In this document: one piece after another, positions 35,997 to 46,777 of the stretch
Layout of the letters: each line of letters starts with the position of its first letter
Position numbering within the stretch: position 1 is the first letter of the stretch
Assembly (NCBI RefSeq): GCF_900100175.1
Contig: NZ_FNEM01000004.1
Span: forward strand, 248,001 to 312,000
DNA: 64,000 bases
Reading direction: 5' to 3'
DNA from: Ferrimonas sediminum
GTDB lineage: Bacteria; Pseudomonadota; Gammaproteobacteria; Enterobacterales; Shewanellaceae
Notes under the pieces: model-generated
Seen by the model: the letters and a program-made list of their open reading frames with translations, nothing else
What the model was told of the DNA's origin: nothing
Databases searched by the model: none
Made by a program: the position numbers and the translations under genes

Positions 35997-36024
35997 GTGG
36001 ACGTCCTCTAAAGTAACAGCAGCC

Positions 36025-39000
36025 TCAGCCCGCCTTAATGACGCTGGCTTTGACCTTTTCTCTCATGGTTTGCAGCAGGTAATAGAATACCGGTACCAAC
36101 AGGGTGCCGACCACCCCGGCCATCAGCATGCCGCCAAATACCGCATAGCCCAGGCTGTTGCGACTCTCTGCACCGGCGCCGGTCGCCACCACCAGAGGCA
36201 ATACCCCCAGAATAAAGGAGAACGCCGTCATCAATACCGCCCTGAACCGCATCCTGGCTGCGGTGACGGCGGACTCGACAATACCGTTGCCCCCCTCCCG
36301 CTGCTGCTTGGCAAACTCGACAATCAGGATGGCGTTCTTCGATGCCAGCCCGATCAGCAACACCAGACCAATCTGGGTATAGAGGTTGACCTCGGCTCCC
36401 GCCAGCCACACATAGGTAAAGGCCCCCAGTATCGCCACCGGCACCGCCAACATCACCGCCAGCGGGATGGTCCAGCTTTCGTACTGCGCCACCAGGAACA
36501 GGTAGGTGAACACCAGTGCCAGGCTGAAAATCAACGGCGCCAGGTTCCCCGCCTTGATCTCCTGGTAGGTCTGGCCGGTCCAGCTGAAGCTGTAGCCCGC
36601 AGGCAGGTTACCCGCCGCCACCTGCTCCATGGCCGCCACCGCCTCACCGGAACTGTAACCCGGGGCAGGGATGCCGTTGATCACCGCTGAACCATAGAGG
36701 TTGTAGTTGTTGACCACCTCAGGGCCCAGGATCGGCTCCACTCGTATCAGGGTAGAAAGAGGCACCATCTCCCCCTGGCCGGTACGTACATAGAAGCGGG
36801 CAATGTCCCGGTCGGAGTTGCGATACTCCTCCTCCGCCTGCAGCATGACCCGGAATACCTTGCCAAAACGGTTGAAGTCGTTGACGTAGTTTCCGCCCAG
36901 CTGAGTCTGCAGTGTGGAGAACACCTCGGTCAGCGGAATACCCAGGGCCTTGGCCTGGTTTCTGTCCACATCCACGAACAGCTGAGGCGTATCGGCACGG
37001 AAATTACTAAACGCCATAGCGATCTCAGGACGACCATTGGCTTCGATGATCAGCCCTCGCATCACCTGGGCCAGTTCAGCGGCGCTGCGCCCCATGGTGT
37101 CCTGCAACACAAACTCGAAACCGCCGACGTTACCCACACCGGGCAGAGGCGGCAGGGCAAACACCATCGCCTGAAGCAGCGGATTCTGGGCGTAGAGCCC
37201 CTGCAGTTGACGCATGATCGCCTTGTCAGTCAACTCCGGCGCCTGACGCTCATCCCAGTCCTCCAAGACCACCACCAACAGCCCCCCATTGGAGGAGACC
37301 GAGCCGGAGAGGACCGAGAAGCCAGAGGCGTGGATGACGCTGTTGACCCCGGGCACAGCCAGGGTCTGCTCCACCATCTGCGCCATCGCCTCCTCGGTTC
37401 GGTTGAGAGAGGCACCATTGGGCAACTGAACATCGACCAGGAAGGATTTCTTATCTTCCGCCGGCACAAAGCCGGTGGGCAGCGAGGCCCCCAGCCAGGC
37501 GGTGGTGCCGATAGCGGCCACAAAGGCCAGCATCGCCAGAGCGCTGCGACGGATCAGGATCCCAACCCAGCCGCTGTACCCCAGAGTCAACTTGTCGAAG
37601 TTGCGGTTAAAGGCGCCGAAGGGGCCGGTGGTCTTGGGCTCTGGTGCCTTGAGCACCGAGGCACAGATCGCCGGGGACAGCGTCAGGGCGTTCACCGAGG
37701 AGATCAACACCGCTACACAGATGGTCACCGAGAACTGGGCGTACATCTGCCCGGTGATTCCCGGCATCACCGCCGTGGGGGCAAACACCGCCAACAGCAC
37801 CAGGGTGGTGGCCACCACCGGACCGGTGACCTCCTCCATCGCCTTGATGGTGGCCGCCCTGGCATCCAGCCCCTCCTCCGCCATGATGCGGCTGACGTTC
37901 TCCACCACCACGATGGCATCATCCACCACGATGCCGATGGCCAGGATCAGGGCAAACAGGGAGATGGTGTTGATGGTCATCCCCCCCACCAGCAGGAATA
38001 CAAAGGTACCCACCAGGGAAACCGGAATGGCGATCCCCGGAACCAGGGTGGCGCGAAAATCCTGCAGGAACAGGTACACCACCGCAATCACCAGGGCGAT
38101 GGAGATAAACAGCGTCTGCACCACCTCCTTGATGGAGACAGTCACAAACTCGGTGGTGTCGTAGAGAATGGTGTATTCCATATCCTGGGGAAAGTTCTGG
38201 CTGAGCAGAGCCATCTGCTCGCGTACCGACTGGGCTACCTCCAGGGCGTTGGCATCCGGACTCTGGTAGATGGCAATAATGGCACTGGGTGCATTGTTGA
38301 GCTGTCCCTGGGCATCGTAGGTCTGGGATCCCAACTCTACCCGGGCGATATCCCCAATCACCACCTTGGAGCCGTCCTCATTGGAGCGCAGCACCACCTG
38401 CTCAAACTCCTCCACCTCAACCAGCCGGCCCCGGGTCTGCAGGCTCAGCTGAAACTGCTGATCCCGGGAGATGGGGGCGGAGCCGATGCGCCCCGCCGGC
38501 ACCTGAATGTTCTGCTCCTGTAGAGCCGCCTGCACATCACTGGCGGTGATCGCCAGGGCCGCCATTCGGTCCGGATCCAGCCAGATCCGCATGGCGTAAT
38601 CCAGACCACCGATGATCTGCACCTCGGACACCCCGCCCTGACGGGCCAGCACATCCTTCACATTCAGAGTGGCGTAGTTGGTGAGAAACAGGGAATCCAG
38701 GCTGCCTTGAGGCGCCACCAGGTTCACCAGCATCAGGAAGTTGGGGCTCTGTTTCTTCACCCTCACCCCCTGCTTGGTCACCGTCTCAGGCAGCCTGGGC
38801 AGCGCCTGCTGTACCCGGTTCTGAACGTTCACCTGGGCGTCGTCGGCGTTGGTGCCCACCTCGAAGGTCACCGTCAGGGAGTAGCTGCCGTCGTTGGCGG
38901 ACTTGGAGGACATGTAGATCATATCCTCCACCCCGTTGACCTCGGCTTCGATCACCTGTGCCACGGTATCTTTCACTACCTCGGCACTGGCGCCCGAGAA

Positions 39001-39147
39001 GCTGGTGGTCACGTTGATCTGCGGCGGTGACACATCGGGAAACTCGGCCACCGGCAACAGTGGAATCGACAACAGCCCCGACAGCGTCAGGATGATGGAG
39101 ATAACGAAGGCAAACTTGGGCCTGAAGACAAAAAAGCGACTGATCAT
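36025..39147 (-). CDS. RND multidrug efflux permease (HAE1/AcrB family)
   Basis: A 1040-residue RND pump, normal length for AcrB relatives. Twelve helices and two large periplasmic loops fit. The proton-relay aspartates are in [14 protein letters not shown] (helix 4) and the relay lysine in [13 protein letters not shown] (helix 10). The start [22 protein letters not shown] is typical. It exports drugs, dyes or detergents out of the cell using proton influx, together with the adaptor gene 9 bases upstream; no outer-membrane channel gene is present here, so a TolC-type channel from elsewhere is needed. Substrates cannot be predicted. Confidence 0.95.
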   Translation of the reverse strand: MISRFFVFRPKFAFVISIILTLSGLLSIPLLPVAEFPDVSPPQINVTTSFSGASAEVVKDTVAQVIEAEVNGVEDMIYMSSKSANDGSYSLTVTFEVGTNADDAQVNVQNRVQQALPRLPETVTKQGVRVKKQSPNFLMLVNLVAPQGSLDSLFLTNYATLNVKDVLARQGGVSEVQIIGGLDYAMRIWLDPDRMAALAITASDVQAALQEQNIQVPAGRIGSAPISRDQQFQLSLQTRGRLVEVEEFEQVVLRSNEDGSKVVIGDIARVELGSQTYDAQGQLNNAPSAIIAIYQSPDANALEVAQSVREQMALLSQNFPQDMEYTILYDTTEFVTVSIKEVVQTLFISIALVIAVVYLFLQDFRATLVPGIAIPVSLVGTFVFLLVGGMTINTISLFALILAIGIVVDDAIVVVENVSRIMAEEGLDARAATIKAMEEVTGPVVATTLVLLAVFAPTAVMPGITGQMYAQFSVTICVAVLISSVNALTLSPAICASVLKAPEPKTTGPFGAFNRNFDKLTLGYSGWVGILIRRSALAMLAFVAAIGTTAWLGASLPTGFVPAEDKKSFLVDVQLPNGASLNRTEEAMAQMVEQTLAVPGVNSVIHASGFSVLSGSVSSNGGLLVVVLEDWDERQAPELTDKAIMRQLQGLYAQNPLLQAMVFALPPLPGVGNVGGFEFVLQDTMGRSAAELAQVMRGLIIEANGRPEIAMAFSNFRADTPQLFVDVDRNQAKALGIPLTEVFSTLQTQLGGNYVNDFNRFGKVFRVMLQAEEEYRNSDRDIARFYVRTGQGEMVPLSTLIRVEPILGPEVVNNYNLYGSAVINGIPAPGYSSGEAVAAMEQVAAGNLPAGYSFSWTGQTYQEIKAGNLAPLIFSLALVFTYLFLVAQYESWTIPLAVMLAVPVAILGAFTYVWLAGAEVNLYTQIGLVLLIGLASKNAILIVEFAKQQREGGNGIVESAVTAARMRFRAVLMTAFSFILGVLPLVVATGAGAESRNSLGYAVFGGMLMAGVVGTLLVPVFYYLLQTMREKVKASVIKAG

Positions 39148-39155
39148 GTTGCCCC

Positions 39156-40286
39156 CTAGCCCTGGTTAAAGGGAGTAGCACTGCGCTCGGTGGCCTTGAC
39201 CTCCACCCCGGGGCGGATCTTCTGCAAGCCTTCCACCACCACCTTTTCGCCATCCTTGAGGCCGTCTCGAACCTCCCAGTCGATGCCGAACTGCTGACCC
39301 AGGGTCACCAGGCGTTTCTCCACCTTGTTCCCGGCCCCCACCACGAAGACATAGCGCCCCTGCTGATCCTGCTGCACCGAGGCCTGGGGCACCAGCAACG
39401 CCATCTCGGTCTCCGGCGCCTTCACCACCAGGGTGACATAGGTACCGGGCAGGACAAACTCATCGGGGTTGGGGAAGGTGGCTCGCAGTTCCACCGTGCT
39501 GGTGGCGGCATCCACCCGGTTGGAAACGTAGTCCACCTTACCTTGGTGGGCATACTCATCGCCGTTGGGCAGCCTGAGATAGAGAATCAGTTCCTCCAGC
39601 CTCGGCAACGCATTGGGGTTTTCCTGCATCACCCGGTAGGCGTTGGACATCTCCCGGGCGGAGACCCGAAAGATGACCCGGATGGGGTCCACCTGAACCA
39701 GAGTGGCCAGGTCCTGCTGCAGGTTGACCAGATCCCCCTGAGAGATCAGCGCAGTGGAGATCTTGCCAGCGATGGGGGCACTCACCTTGGTGTAGGAGAG
39801 CTTGAGCTCGGCGGCCTCCAGGGCGGACTGTGCCTGCACCACCTGGGCTTCTGTCTGCAGCTTGTTGGCGGTGAGAGAGTCCATGTCGGTGGCGGAGATC
39901 ATGCCGTCAGGCAACAGTTTCTTGCCCCGGCGCCAGTTGAGGATCGCCACATCACGAGCGGCGACGGCCCTCTGCAGCTCGGCGGCCACCTGGGCACGCT
40001 CCGCCTGGTAGGGGGCCGGATCAATTTCAAACAGCAGCGCCCCCTGCTCCACATGGTCCCCTTCGATGAAGTGGCGTTTGAGCATGGGACCTGACACCTG
40101 GGCCTGGATGCTCACATCCTCGCTGGCCTGGGTCCGGCCCACGTATTCCATGCTGTAGGTCACCGGCTTCAAGGCCACCGTGGTGGTGGTGACACTGGGG
40201 GGAGGCGGAGGAGGGGCCGTGGTGGCCTGGTTACAGCCTCCCAACAGGGCCAACGACACGAAACCTAACCAGGCTATCCCTCTCAT
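39156..40286 (-). CDS. RND efflux periplasmic adaptor lipoprotein
   Basis: A 376-residue membrane fusion protein. Signal peptide with lipobox LLGGC, lipidated Cys at residue 18, then a proline-rich linker. The biotinyl-lipoyl half-motifs ([27 protein letters not shown] and [21 protein letters not shown]) flank a helical hairpin, followed by a beta-barrel domain. ATG at 40286 is chosen because the signal peptide starts there behind AAGGAGCAGCTCT; the frame runs 19 codons further. It connects the pump to the outer-membrane channel. Pump gene follows directly. Confidence 0.93.
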   Translation of the reverse strand: MRGIAWLGFVSLALLGGCNQATTAPPPPPPSVTTTTVALKPVTYSMEYVGRTQASEDVSIQAQVSGPMLKRHFIEGDHVEQGALLFEIDPAPYQAERAQVAAELQRAVAARDVAILNWRRGKKLLPDGMISATDMDSLTANKLQTEAQVVQAQSALEAAELKLSYTKVSAPIAGKISTALISQGDLVNLQQDLATLVQVDPIRVIFRVSAREMSNAYRVMQENPNALPRLEELILYLRLPNGDEYAHQGKVDYVSNRVDAATSTVELRATFPNPDEFVLPGTYVTLVVKAPETEMALLVPQASVQQDQQGRYVFVVGAGNKVEKRLVTLGQQFGIDWEVRDGLKDGEKVVVEGLQKIRPGVEVKATERSATPFNQG

Positions 40287-40330
40287 AGAGCTGCTCCTTA
40301 CCCTTGGAAATCTGCATACTTGCAACTTCC

Positions 40331-40350
40331 ATGAGCATATCACAGCTCAT
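40331..40350. promoter_or_regulatory. Operator-like inverted repeat before the efflux operon
   Basis: ATGAGC (40331-40336), eight bases, GCTCAT (40345-40350), about 45 bases upstream of the adaptor start. Position fits a repressor site; no regulator gene lies next to the operon. Confidence 0.4.
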
Positions 40351-40390
40351 CTATTGACCAAGTTTCAACTTACTGAATTGATCAATTTTT

Positions 40391-41371
40391 TTACGCTTGT
40401 GACAGCACTTCCAGAGTAAGCAGTCCCATGTATCCCGCAAAGCCAATAAGCAAGAGAGCCCCCGCCAGCCGGTTCATGGGCACATAGGGCGCCCGGCCGT
40501 GACGGTAACGGGCCAGCAGGAAGAACAACCCTGGGATCAGGGTCAGGGCAAACATCGCCGGCACGTCCCTGGCCATCACCTGCTCAGGCAGGGTCATACC
40601 GTCGCCGATCAACCCGGGAAACGCCAATACCCCGAGCAGGTTGAAGATGTTGGAGCCCACCACGGTGGCCAGGGTCATGTCATACAGGCCCCGGCGCACT
40701 CCGGCCACCGCCGCCGCCAGCTCTGGCAGGCTGGTACCGAAGGCGATCACCGTCAGGCCGATCACCAGCTCACTGACCCCAAAGGCCCGGGCCAGCTCGA
40801 CACTGCCCCACACCATCACCTGGGAACTGGAGAGCAGCAGTACCAGCATCAGCACGGTCTCCGCCACGGCGCGCCCTTGACCAACCTGCAAGAACTCCAC
40901 CTCCAGCTCCTCGTCGCTGTTATGGCTGCGCCCGAGGTAGATGCCATAGACGATCATCGCCCCCAGCAGCGCCAGTCCCTGAGGCCACCCCAGAGATCCG
41001 CCCATCAGCACCAGTACGGCATAGGTCATCACCAGCAGCAGGATGGGAAACTCCCGCTTGAGAAAGCGTCGGCTGATCATCAGCGGCGTCACCAGGGCGC
41101 AGAGCCCGAGCACCAGGCCGGTATTGATGATGTTGGAGCCGATGGCATTCCCCACTGAAAGACCTTCGGCGCCATTGAATGCGGCCACAGCGCTCACCAG
41201 CAGCTCCGGCGCCGAAGTGCCAAAGGCGACAATGGTCATACCGATAAAGACAATGGACAGCCCCATATGCTTAGCCAGGGTCGCGGCAGCGGCAATCAGA
41301 CGATCGGCACTGAAAGTCAGCACGATAAAGCCACCGATGACGGCCATTAGGGGAAGAAACAGAAAAGACAC
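40391..41371 (-). CDS. Na+/Ca2+ exchanger-type (CaCA) membrane protein
   Basis: A 326-residue membrane protein with about ten helices and two inverted alpha repeats: GMTIVAFGTSAPELLVS with GNAIGSNIINTGLVLG in the first half, and GLTVIAFGTSLPELAAA with ATVVGSNIFNLLGVL in the second. These are the ion-binding motifs of the CaCA family (YrbG-like). It likely exchanges Ca2+ for Na+ or H+. I chose the GTG at 41371 with GGAG ten bases upstream; the frame extends to 41398 without a ribosome binding site. Confidence 0.85.
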   Translation of the reverse strand: MSFLFLPLMAVIGGFIVLTFSADRLIAAAATLAKHMGLSIVFIGMTIVAFGTSAPELLVSAVAAFNGAEGLSVGNAIGSNIINTGLVLGLCALVTPLMISRRFLKREFPILLLVMTYAVLVLMGGSLGWPQGLALLGAMIVYGIYLGRSHNSDEELEVEFLQVGQGRAVAETVLMLVLLLSSSQVMVWGSVELARAFGVSELVIGLTVIAFGTSLPELAAAVAGVRRGLYDMTLATVVGSNIFNLLGVLAFPGLIGDGMTLPEQVMARDVPAMFALTLIPGLFFLLARYRHGRAPYVPMNRLAGALLLIGFAGYMGLLTLEVLSQA

Positions 41372-41716
41372 GATTAACACACTCCGAGGGCCATGCACAC
41401 GAACACCTCACCCCCTGCCCTCGCCGGAGTTAAGCTGTTCGAGTCTCATCAATCCGTAATGCCACAAGGTTGTGGATTACGCCGACAGTGCCAAGCCGAC
41501 AGGCTGAGGATGTTGACACTGCCCCCTGCTTTAGCGCAGAGCGACTACTCCCCCGAAATTTGGAGCGAATTATAGCCAGCGTCATCGGTAAACACCAGCC
41601 TTGGCTGCGGCGATCGACAATAAAAATCTCCGACCCCGGCACTCGTTCCAGCGCGGAATCGGAGTATAATTATCCGGTCTGCCGTCCCGCGCCTGTTGGC
41701 GCCCTCTAGGAGTACC
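41372..41716. promoter_or_regulatory. Divergent promoter region exchanger/phosphoesterase
   Basis: About 345 bases between divergent genes. A perfect TATAAT (41665-41670) lies about 45 bases before the phosphoesterase start, with no good -35 hexamer at the standard distance. No other clear sites. Confidence 0.45.
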
Positions 41717-43411
41717 ATGTCCAGCCACCGCCCCCTGCGCCTGACCCTCGCCCACATCAACGATACCCACTCCCAGTTTGACCCGACCACCCTGGCCCTG
41801 ACTCTGCCACAACTGGGGCAGGTATACGCCCCCTGCGGTGGTTACCCCCGCCTGTCGAGCGCCCTGAACCAAGCCAGGGCACAGGCCAGGCGCACCGGCC
41901 GGCAACTGTTGGCGCTGCACGCCGGCGACTGCTTTCAGGGCTCGTTGTACTTCTCCCATTACAAGGGCCGCCTGAATGCCATCCTCAACAACCAGCTGGA
42001 TCTGGACGCCATGGTGTTGGGCAATCACGAGTTCGATCTGGGCAACCCGCTACTGTCGACCTTTGTCCAGCGGCTGCAGTTTCCAGTGCTGGCGGCCAAT
42101 ATGGACCTCAGCCAGGAACGCCCCGACAAAACCAACCCCATGCGCGGTTTGGCTAATTTGCTCGACTACGATCCACAGCAGGCCCGGGGCCGTTACCTGG
42201 TCAAACAGCTGGACGGCGAGCCAGTGGCTCTGTTCGGGCTGACGCTGGACAACATGCATGAGCTGGCCTGTGCCGACAGCGACACCCTGTTTCACTCCAG
42301 TCTGGAGGTGGCCCGGGCCACCATCGACGCCATCGAGCACGCGGGCATCAACAAAATCCTCATTCTCAGTCATCTGGGCTACGATCGGGATCTGCAGCTG
42401 GCCGAACAGCTGGACGGTGTGGCCGCCATCATTGGCGGCCACACCCACGTGTTGCAGGGAGATTTTCACAACCTGGGGCTCGGCGGACGAGATCACTACG
42501 CCGTGGTCATCAACAACACCGCCGTGGTTCAGGCCGGCAGCAACGCCCTGTTTCTGGGGCAACTTCAGCTGGATCTGGATGCCGACGGCATCCTCAGGCG
42601 TGTCGATGGCGGCAACGCCCTGCTGGTGGGGCAGGCGCTCAGTTCAGACCCCGAGGGCCACCAGCCTCTGGCGCCGGCACAAAAGGAGCGCGCCCTCAAC
42701 TACCTGGGCCAGCAAGCCAACGTTACCCTGGTGGACAACGATGCGACCCTGCAGACCTTGTTGCAGCAACACTACAAACCGGCCCTGCTGGAGTTTGAAC
42801 AGCGCATCATTGCCCGGGCACCACAGCCACTGCGCCACCTTAGAATCCCCGATGACCAGGGTGGCAGCCAGGTAGCACCGATGCTGGCCAGAGCCATGCG
42901 CTGGCAGGCCAGGCAGTTAGGACACCAGGTGGATTTCGGCCTGCACAATGCCGGCGGCACCCGGGCCTCCATCAGTCCGGGCCCAATCAGTGCCGGTTGG
43001 ATCGCCGGCACCCTGGCCCCTTTTGCCATCGGCGTGGTCAAATACCGGGTTCGCGGCGATGCCTTAAGCGCCACCCTGGAGTCGGCCATCAACAATGCCC
43101 TCAACAACGGGGTAGTCGGCACCGGAACCGGCAGCTACCCTTACGTCTGGGGACTGAAATTCCACTATGATGCCGAGGCCGAGATGGGCCAGCGCATCGT
43201 ACGGCTGCAGTGCCGTCATCAGGGACACTGGGTCGATGTCGAGCCACGGCGTCAGTACATCGGCGTCTCTACCGGTTATACCGCCGCGGGCAAAGAGGGC
43301 TACTACCCGCTGGCACATCTGCCTGAGCCTCCCCAGGAGCTGCAGCTCACCATCGCCGAAGCGGTAATCAACCACTGGCGCCATCTGGGACAACTAGAGC
43401 CAATAAATTAA
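41717..43411 (+). CDS. 5'-nucleotidase/UshA-family phosphoesterase without signal peptide
   Basis: A 564-residue protein with an N-terminal metallophosphoesterase domain: HINDTHSQF, HAGDCFQGSLYF, MVLGNHEFDLG and GGHTHVLQGDFH supply the two-metal ligands. A C-terminal 5'-nucleotidase domain follows (about 330-560), with the substrate-binding GLHNAGGTRASI text. UshA relatives are usually periplasmic, but I see no signal peptide after the ATG at 41717, which has AGGAG four bases ahead. It would release phosphate from nucleotides, and it lies next to the pst/pho island, though I see no Pho box. Confidence 0.85.
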   Translation: MSSHRPLRLTLAHINDTHSQFDPTTLALTLPQLGQVYAPCGGYPRLSSALNQARAQARRTGRQLLALHAGDCFQGSLYFSHYKGRLNAILNNQLDLDAMVLGNHEFDLGNPLLSTFVQRLQFPVLAANMDLSQERPDKTNPMRGLANLLDYDPQQARGRYLVKQLDGEPVALFGLTLDNMHELACADSDTLFHSSLEVARATIDAIEHAGINKILILSHLGYDRDLQLAEQLDGVAAIIGGHTHVLQGDFHNLGLGGRDHYAVVINNTAVVQAGSNALFLGQLQLDLDADGILRRVDGGNALLVGQALSSDPEGHQPLAPAQKERALNYLGQQANVTLVDNDATLQTLLQQHYKPALLEFEQRIIARAPQPLRHLRIPDDQGGSQVAPMLARAMRWQARQLGHQVDFGLHNAGGTRASISPGPISAGWIAGTLAPFAIGVVKYRVRGDALSATLESAINNALNNGVVGTGTGSYPYVWGLKFHYDAEAEMGQRIVRLQCRHQGHWVDVEPRRQYIGVSTGYTAAGKEGYYPLAHLPEPPQELQLTIAEAVINHWRHLGQLEPIN

Positions 43412-43426
43412 ATCCGCAGAGGTGAT

Positions 43427-43443
43427 CGGGGAGTTACTCCCCG
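43427..43443. terminator. Hairpin after the phosphoesterase gene
   Basis: CGGGGAG, loop TTA, CTCCCCG 16 bases after the stop. No T-run, so a weak or Rho-assisted terminator. Confidence 0.4.
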
Positions 43444-43511
43444 CCGAGCGGCGGTGTTACCCTCTCGCCCAACGCCTACCGAACTGATGATGTAAAAACC
43501 GGTCCGAAGGC

Positions 43512-43540
43512 ACAAAAAAACCGGGCCAGGCCCGGTTGTA
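43512..43540 (-). terminator. Intrinsic terminator of the pst-phoU operon
   Basis: On the minus strand AACCGGGCC, T, GGCCCGGTT followed by five more Ts, just after the phoU stop. Confidence 0.85.
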
Positions 43541-43556
43541 GGCTGCCACCAGCGAC

Positions 43557-44264
43557 TTAGCGCAGCAGGTCTTCCATATCGTCGGTGTCCATATGGCGAA
43601 CGTCTTTGCCTTTGACGAAATAGATGACGTATTCACAGATGTTCTGACAACGGTCGCCGATGCGCTCCAGTGCCCGGGCCGCCCATAGCACATCGAGAAT
43701 GCCAGGAATGGAGCGGGGATCCTCCATCATGAAGGTCATCAGCTGGCGAATCACCGCTTCGTACTCACCATCGACCTTGACGTCTTCCTTGTGAATGCGG
43801 AACGCCGCATCCACATCCATGCGGGCAAAGGCGTCCAGGGTTTCATGCAGCATCCGCGCCGCATGCCGGCCCATGGCTTCCATGGACACCAGCGTGCCTT
43901 TACGGCTGCCGCCCTTAGTCTCCAATACGGTGCGGCCGACCCGCACACAGGCATCACCGATGCGTTCCAGATCGGCAGTGGTTTTGGAGATGGCCAGCAC
44001 CAGACGCAGATCCGACGCCGCCGGCTGGCGCTTGGCAATGATGCGGGTGCACTCCTCATCGATGGCCACTTCCATGGCGTTGATCTTGCGATCCGTGGCC
44101 ATCACCTTCTTGGCCAAATCCTGATCCCCGGTTTGCAGGGAGTGCAACGCGTCATGGAGTTGCTGCTCCAGCAACCCGCCCATGGCCATCACTTGGCTGC
44201 GGACATCCTCCAGCTCCAGATTGAACTGACCGGAGATGTGTTTTCCCAAGTTATTGTTATCCAT
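43557..44264 (-). CDS. phoU: Phosphate signalling regulator PhoU
   Basis: A 235-residue protein of two three-helix bundles, each with the family's metal-binding pattern: [21 protein letters not shown] in the first and '[19 protein letters not shown]' in the second. PhoU links the Pst transporter to PhoR and keeps the Pho regulon off when phosphate is plentiful. Last gene of pstC-pstA-pstB-phoU; 12 bases after pstB. Confidence 0.95.
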   Translation of the reverse strand: MDNNNLGKHISGQFNLELEDVRSQVMAMGGLLEQQLHDALHSLQTGDQDLAKKVMATDRKINAMEVAIDEECTRIIAKRQPAASDLRLVLAISKTTADLERIGDACVRVGRTVLETKGGSRKGTLVSMEAMGRHAARMLHETLDAFARMDVDAAFRIHKEDVKVDGEYEAVIRQLMTFMMEDPRSIPGILDVLWAARALERIGDRCQNICEYVIYFVKGKDVRHMDTDDMEDLLR

Positions 44265-44276
44265 TGCCTACAATCC

Positions 44277-45101
44277 TTATCCGTAACGACCGGTGATGTA
44301 ATCTTCGGTCTTTTTCTTCGCTGGGGTGGTAAACAGAGTATTGGTGTCGGCGTACTCGATCAACTCGCCCATGTACATGAACGCGGTCTGATCCGACACT
44401 CGGGCCGCCTGCTGCATGTTGTGGGTCACAATCACCACGGTGAACTGATCTTTGAGGGTGTGAATCAGCTCCTCGATGGTCAGGGTGGAGATGGGATCCA
44501 GGGCCGACGTCGGCTCATCCAGCAACAGCACTTCCGGCTCAATGGCGATGGCGCGGGCGATCACCAGACGCTGCTGCTGACCACCGGACAAGCCGAAGGC
44601 GTTGTCATGCAACCGGTCTTTCACCTCGTCCCACAGGGCGGCGCCTTTCAGGGAGCGCTCCACCGCTTCGTCCAGATCGCGGCGGTTGTTGATTCCCTGC
44701 AGGCGCAGACCATACACCACGTTCTCATAGATGGATTTGGGAAACGGATTGGGGCGCTGGAACACCATGCCTACATTGCGACGCAGCGAGGCCACGTCCA
44801 CATGGCGACCGTAGATGTCATCATTGTCGAGCAGGATTTTCCCGTCCACCCGGCAGCTGTCCACCAGGTCGTTCATGCGGTTCAAACAACGCAGCAGGGT
44901 GGATTTACCACAGCCTGACGGGCCGATGAAAGCGGTAACCTGGTTGCGCGGAATCTTCATAGTGATGCCCGACAGCGCCTGCTTGTCGCCGTAGTACAGG
45001 TTCAGGTTGTCGATGTCGAAGGCAGTCATCTCTGGCGACAGCTGTTTCAGATCCAGCGGCGCCGAGGATTTGTTCAGGGCTTCAATTGCAATCATGGTCA
45101 T
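44277..45101 (-). CDS. pstB: Phosphate ABC transporter ATPase PstB
   Basis: A 274-residue ATPase. Walker [21 protein letters not shown]-loop [16 protein letters not shown], signature LSGGQQQRL and Walker [16 protein letters not shown] are the classic PstB forms. It powers high-affinity phosphate uptake with PstC and PstA. It follows pstA by 9 bases. Confidence 0.96.
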   Translation of the reverse strand: MTMIAIEALNKSSAPLDLKQLSPEMTAFDIDNLNLYYGDKQALSGITMKIPRNQVTAFIGPSGCGKSTLLRCLNRMNDLVDSCRVDGKILLDNDDIYGRHVDVASLRRNVGMVFQRPNPFPKSIYENVVYGLRLQGINNRRDLDEAVERSLKGAALWDEVKDRLHDNAFGLSGGQQQRLVIARAIAIEPEVLLLDEPTSALDPISTLTIEELIHTLKDQFTVVIVTHNMQQAARVSDQTAFMYMGELIEYADTNTLFTTPAKKKTEDYITGRYG

Positions 45102-45110
45102 TCTCTCGGC

Positions 45111-46760
45111 TTAGTGTTCCAGGGAACGGAATTTTTCACGCAGGTGGTTTCGCACCCCGATGGCAGTCAGGTTCAGCGCCACAATGACACTGACCAACAG
45201 GAACGAGGTGGCGTACACCAGCGGTCTTGCCGCTTCCACGTTCGGGCTCTGGAAGCCCACATCATAGATGTGAAAGCCCAGATGCATAAATTTACGATCC
45301 AGGTGGACGTATGGCCAGTTGCCGTCCACCGGCAGGGTCGACGCCAGTTTCACTACCCCCACCAACATCAGCGGTGCCACCTCGCCGGCAGCACGGGCCA
45401 CCGCCAGGATCAGGCCGGTCATGATCGCCGGGCTGGCCATGGGAAGGATGATCCGCCACAGGGTCTCGGCCTTGGTGGCCCCCAGCGCCAGTGAACCATG
45501 GCGAACACTGCTGGGGATTCGGGACAAGCCCTCCTCGGTAGAGACAATCACCACCGGCAGAGTCAGAATTGCCAGGGTCAAAGCCGACCAGATCACCCCG
45601 GGGGTACCAAAGGTCGGGTTTGGCAGCGCTTCCGGATAGAACAGCTCATCCAGTGAGCCGCCCACCATGTAAACGAAGAACCCCAATCCAAACACGCCGT
45701 ACACGATAGAGGGCACACCGGCGAGGTTGATCACCGCGATTCGAATCAGCCGGGTCAGACCGTTCTTGGCCGCGTACTCATGCAGGTACACCGCCGCAAT
45801 CACGCCAAATGGCGTCACAATCACCGCCATAAGCAGCACCATGAACACGGTACCGAAGATGGCCGGGAACACCCCGCCTTCGGTGTTGGCTTCCCGCGGA
45901 TCGTCGCTGACAAACTTGCCGATGGCATGGAGCCAGTGGCCCACCTTGCCCATCAGGCCCAGCTGGTTCGGGTAGGCCACATCCAGCACGCTGTCCATCG
46001 GCAGGGTCACCCGCTCACCACGCATGTCCCGCACCACGATGGCATCCTCGGCTGCCTGATCGCGCAGATCAAACAGCTGCTTCTCCAGTACCCGATACTC
46101 CTGGTTCAAGGCGTTACGCTTGGCATCGAGATCCGCCAGCGCCTGAGCGGTCAACTGGTTGTTCAGCTCCAGCTTACGCTCATCCAGGCGCAGGCGCTCC
46201 AGTTGGTAGTTGATGCGGCCAATGTCCACTTTCTGTAGCTCTTCCGCCTGCTCATGCAGTTCGGCGGTCTTGTCGATGGCCAGTGCCAACTGCGGCTTGA
46301 GAGCCTCTCCATCGTAGCGTTTGCCGTCAAAGATCAGCTCCACCGGGTAGCCATAGAAGTTGCCGTTCTTGTTGCGCTCAAACACCGCAATGTCATCCGG
46401 CAGCGTCTGCGCCTGAATGGTCGGCTCGATGATCCAACGGAAGTCCAGTGGCACATACTCTCGGTTGCCGGTCTTCACCAGGTAACGGGTAATGAACTCG
46501 CCCTCCACCTCAATGTCGATGCCCGACTGCTGCAACCGCTCCAGTGGCACCTGCTCCCGATCGTAGATCTCACCGATGACGCGCTCGATCTGGCCGTTGT
46601 TCACCTCAAGATCGAACTGATGCACCGGCGAAGGCCAGAAATACACCAACCCCTTCCAGGCGATCATCAACAACAATCCCAGCACCGCAATCAAGCTTAG
46701 GCTGACGGCACCCGCCGTCATCCAGATCCAGGGAGAGCCCGATTTAAACCACTTACCCAT
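45111..46760 (-). CDS. pstA: Phosphate ABC transporter permease PstA, long form
   Basis: A 549-residue PstA, nearly twice the Escherichia coli length. After a first helix (about 12-36) comes a periplasmic insert of about 230 residues that includes a coiled coil rich in L, E, Q and R (about 155-225). The standard permease core follows from about 285 with the EAA loop SSVRHGSLALGATKAETLWRIILP. The frame begins at 46778 with TAATG overlap to pstC; I prefer the ATG at 46760, which has GGAAGGGA upstream. The long form is shared with the equally long PstC before it. Confidence 0.9.
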   Translation of the reverse strand: MGKWFKSGSPWIWMTAGAVSLSLIAVLGLLLMIAWKGLVYFWPSPVHQFDLEVNNGQIERVIGEIYDREQVPLERLQQSGIDIEVEGEFITRYLVKTGNREYVPLDFRWIIEPTIQAQTLPDDIAVFERNKNGNFYGYPVELIFDGKRYDGEALKPQLALAIDKTAELHEQAEELQKVDIGRINYQLERLRLDERKLELNNQLTAQALADLDAKRNALNQEYRVLEKQLFDLRDQAAEDAIVVRDMRGERVTLPMDSVLDVAYPNQLGLMGKVGHWLHAIGKFVSDDPREANTEGGVFPAIFGTVFMVLLMAVIVTPFGVIAAVYLHEYAAKNGLTRLIRIAVINLAGVPSIVYGVFGLGFFVYMVGGSLDELFYPEALPNPTFGTPGVIWSALTLAILTLPVVIVSTEEGLSRIPSSVRHGSLALGATKAETLWRIILPMASPAIMTGLILAVARAAGEVAPLMLVGVVKLASTLPVDGNWPYVHLDRKFMHLGFHIYDVGFQSPNVEAARPLVYATSFLLVSVIVALNLTAIGVRNHLREKFRSLEH

Positions 46761-46777
46761 TGTCTTATTCCCTTCCA

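Larger units (their letters stand above)
35391..36024. promoter_or_regulatory. Long AT-rich control region upstream of aceB
   Basis: About 630 bases, markedly more AT-rich than the neighbours, with no gene I can support. It holds two inverted repeats (35632-35663 and 35664-35687, listed separately) and, at its right end, the terminator of the efflux operon. The length suggests several regulator sites for aceBA. Confidence 0.5.

Noticed and set aside
37207-38523. 438-codon plus-strand frame opposite the RND pump
   Set aside because: Extremely rich in H, G, Q and D in a pattern typical of an antisense frame of GC-rich genes.
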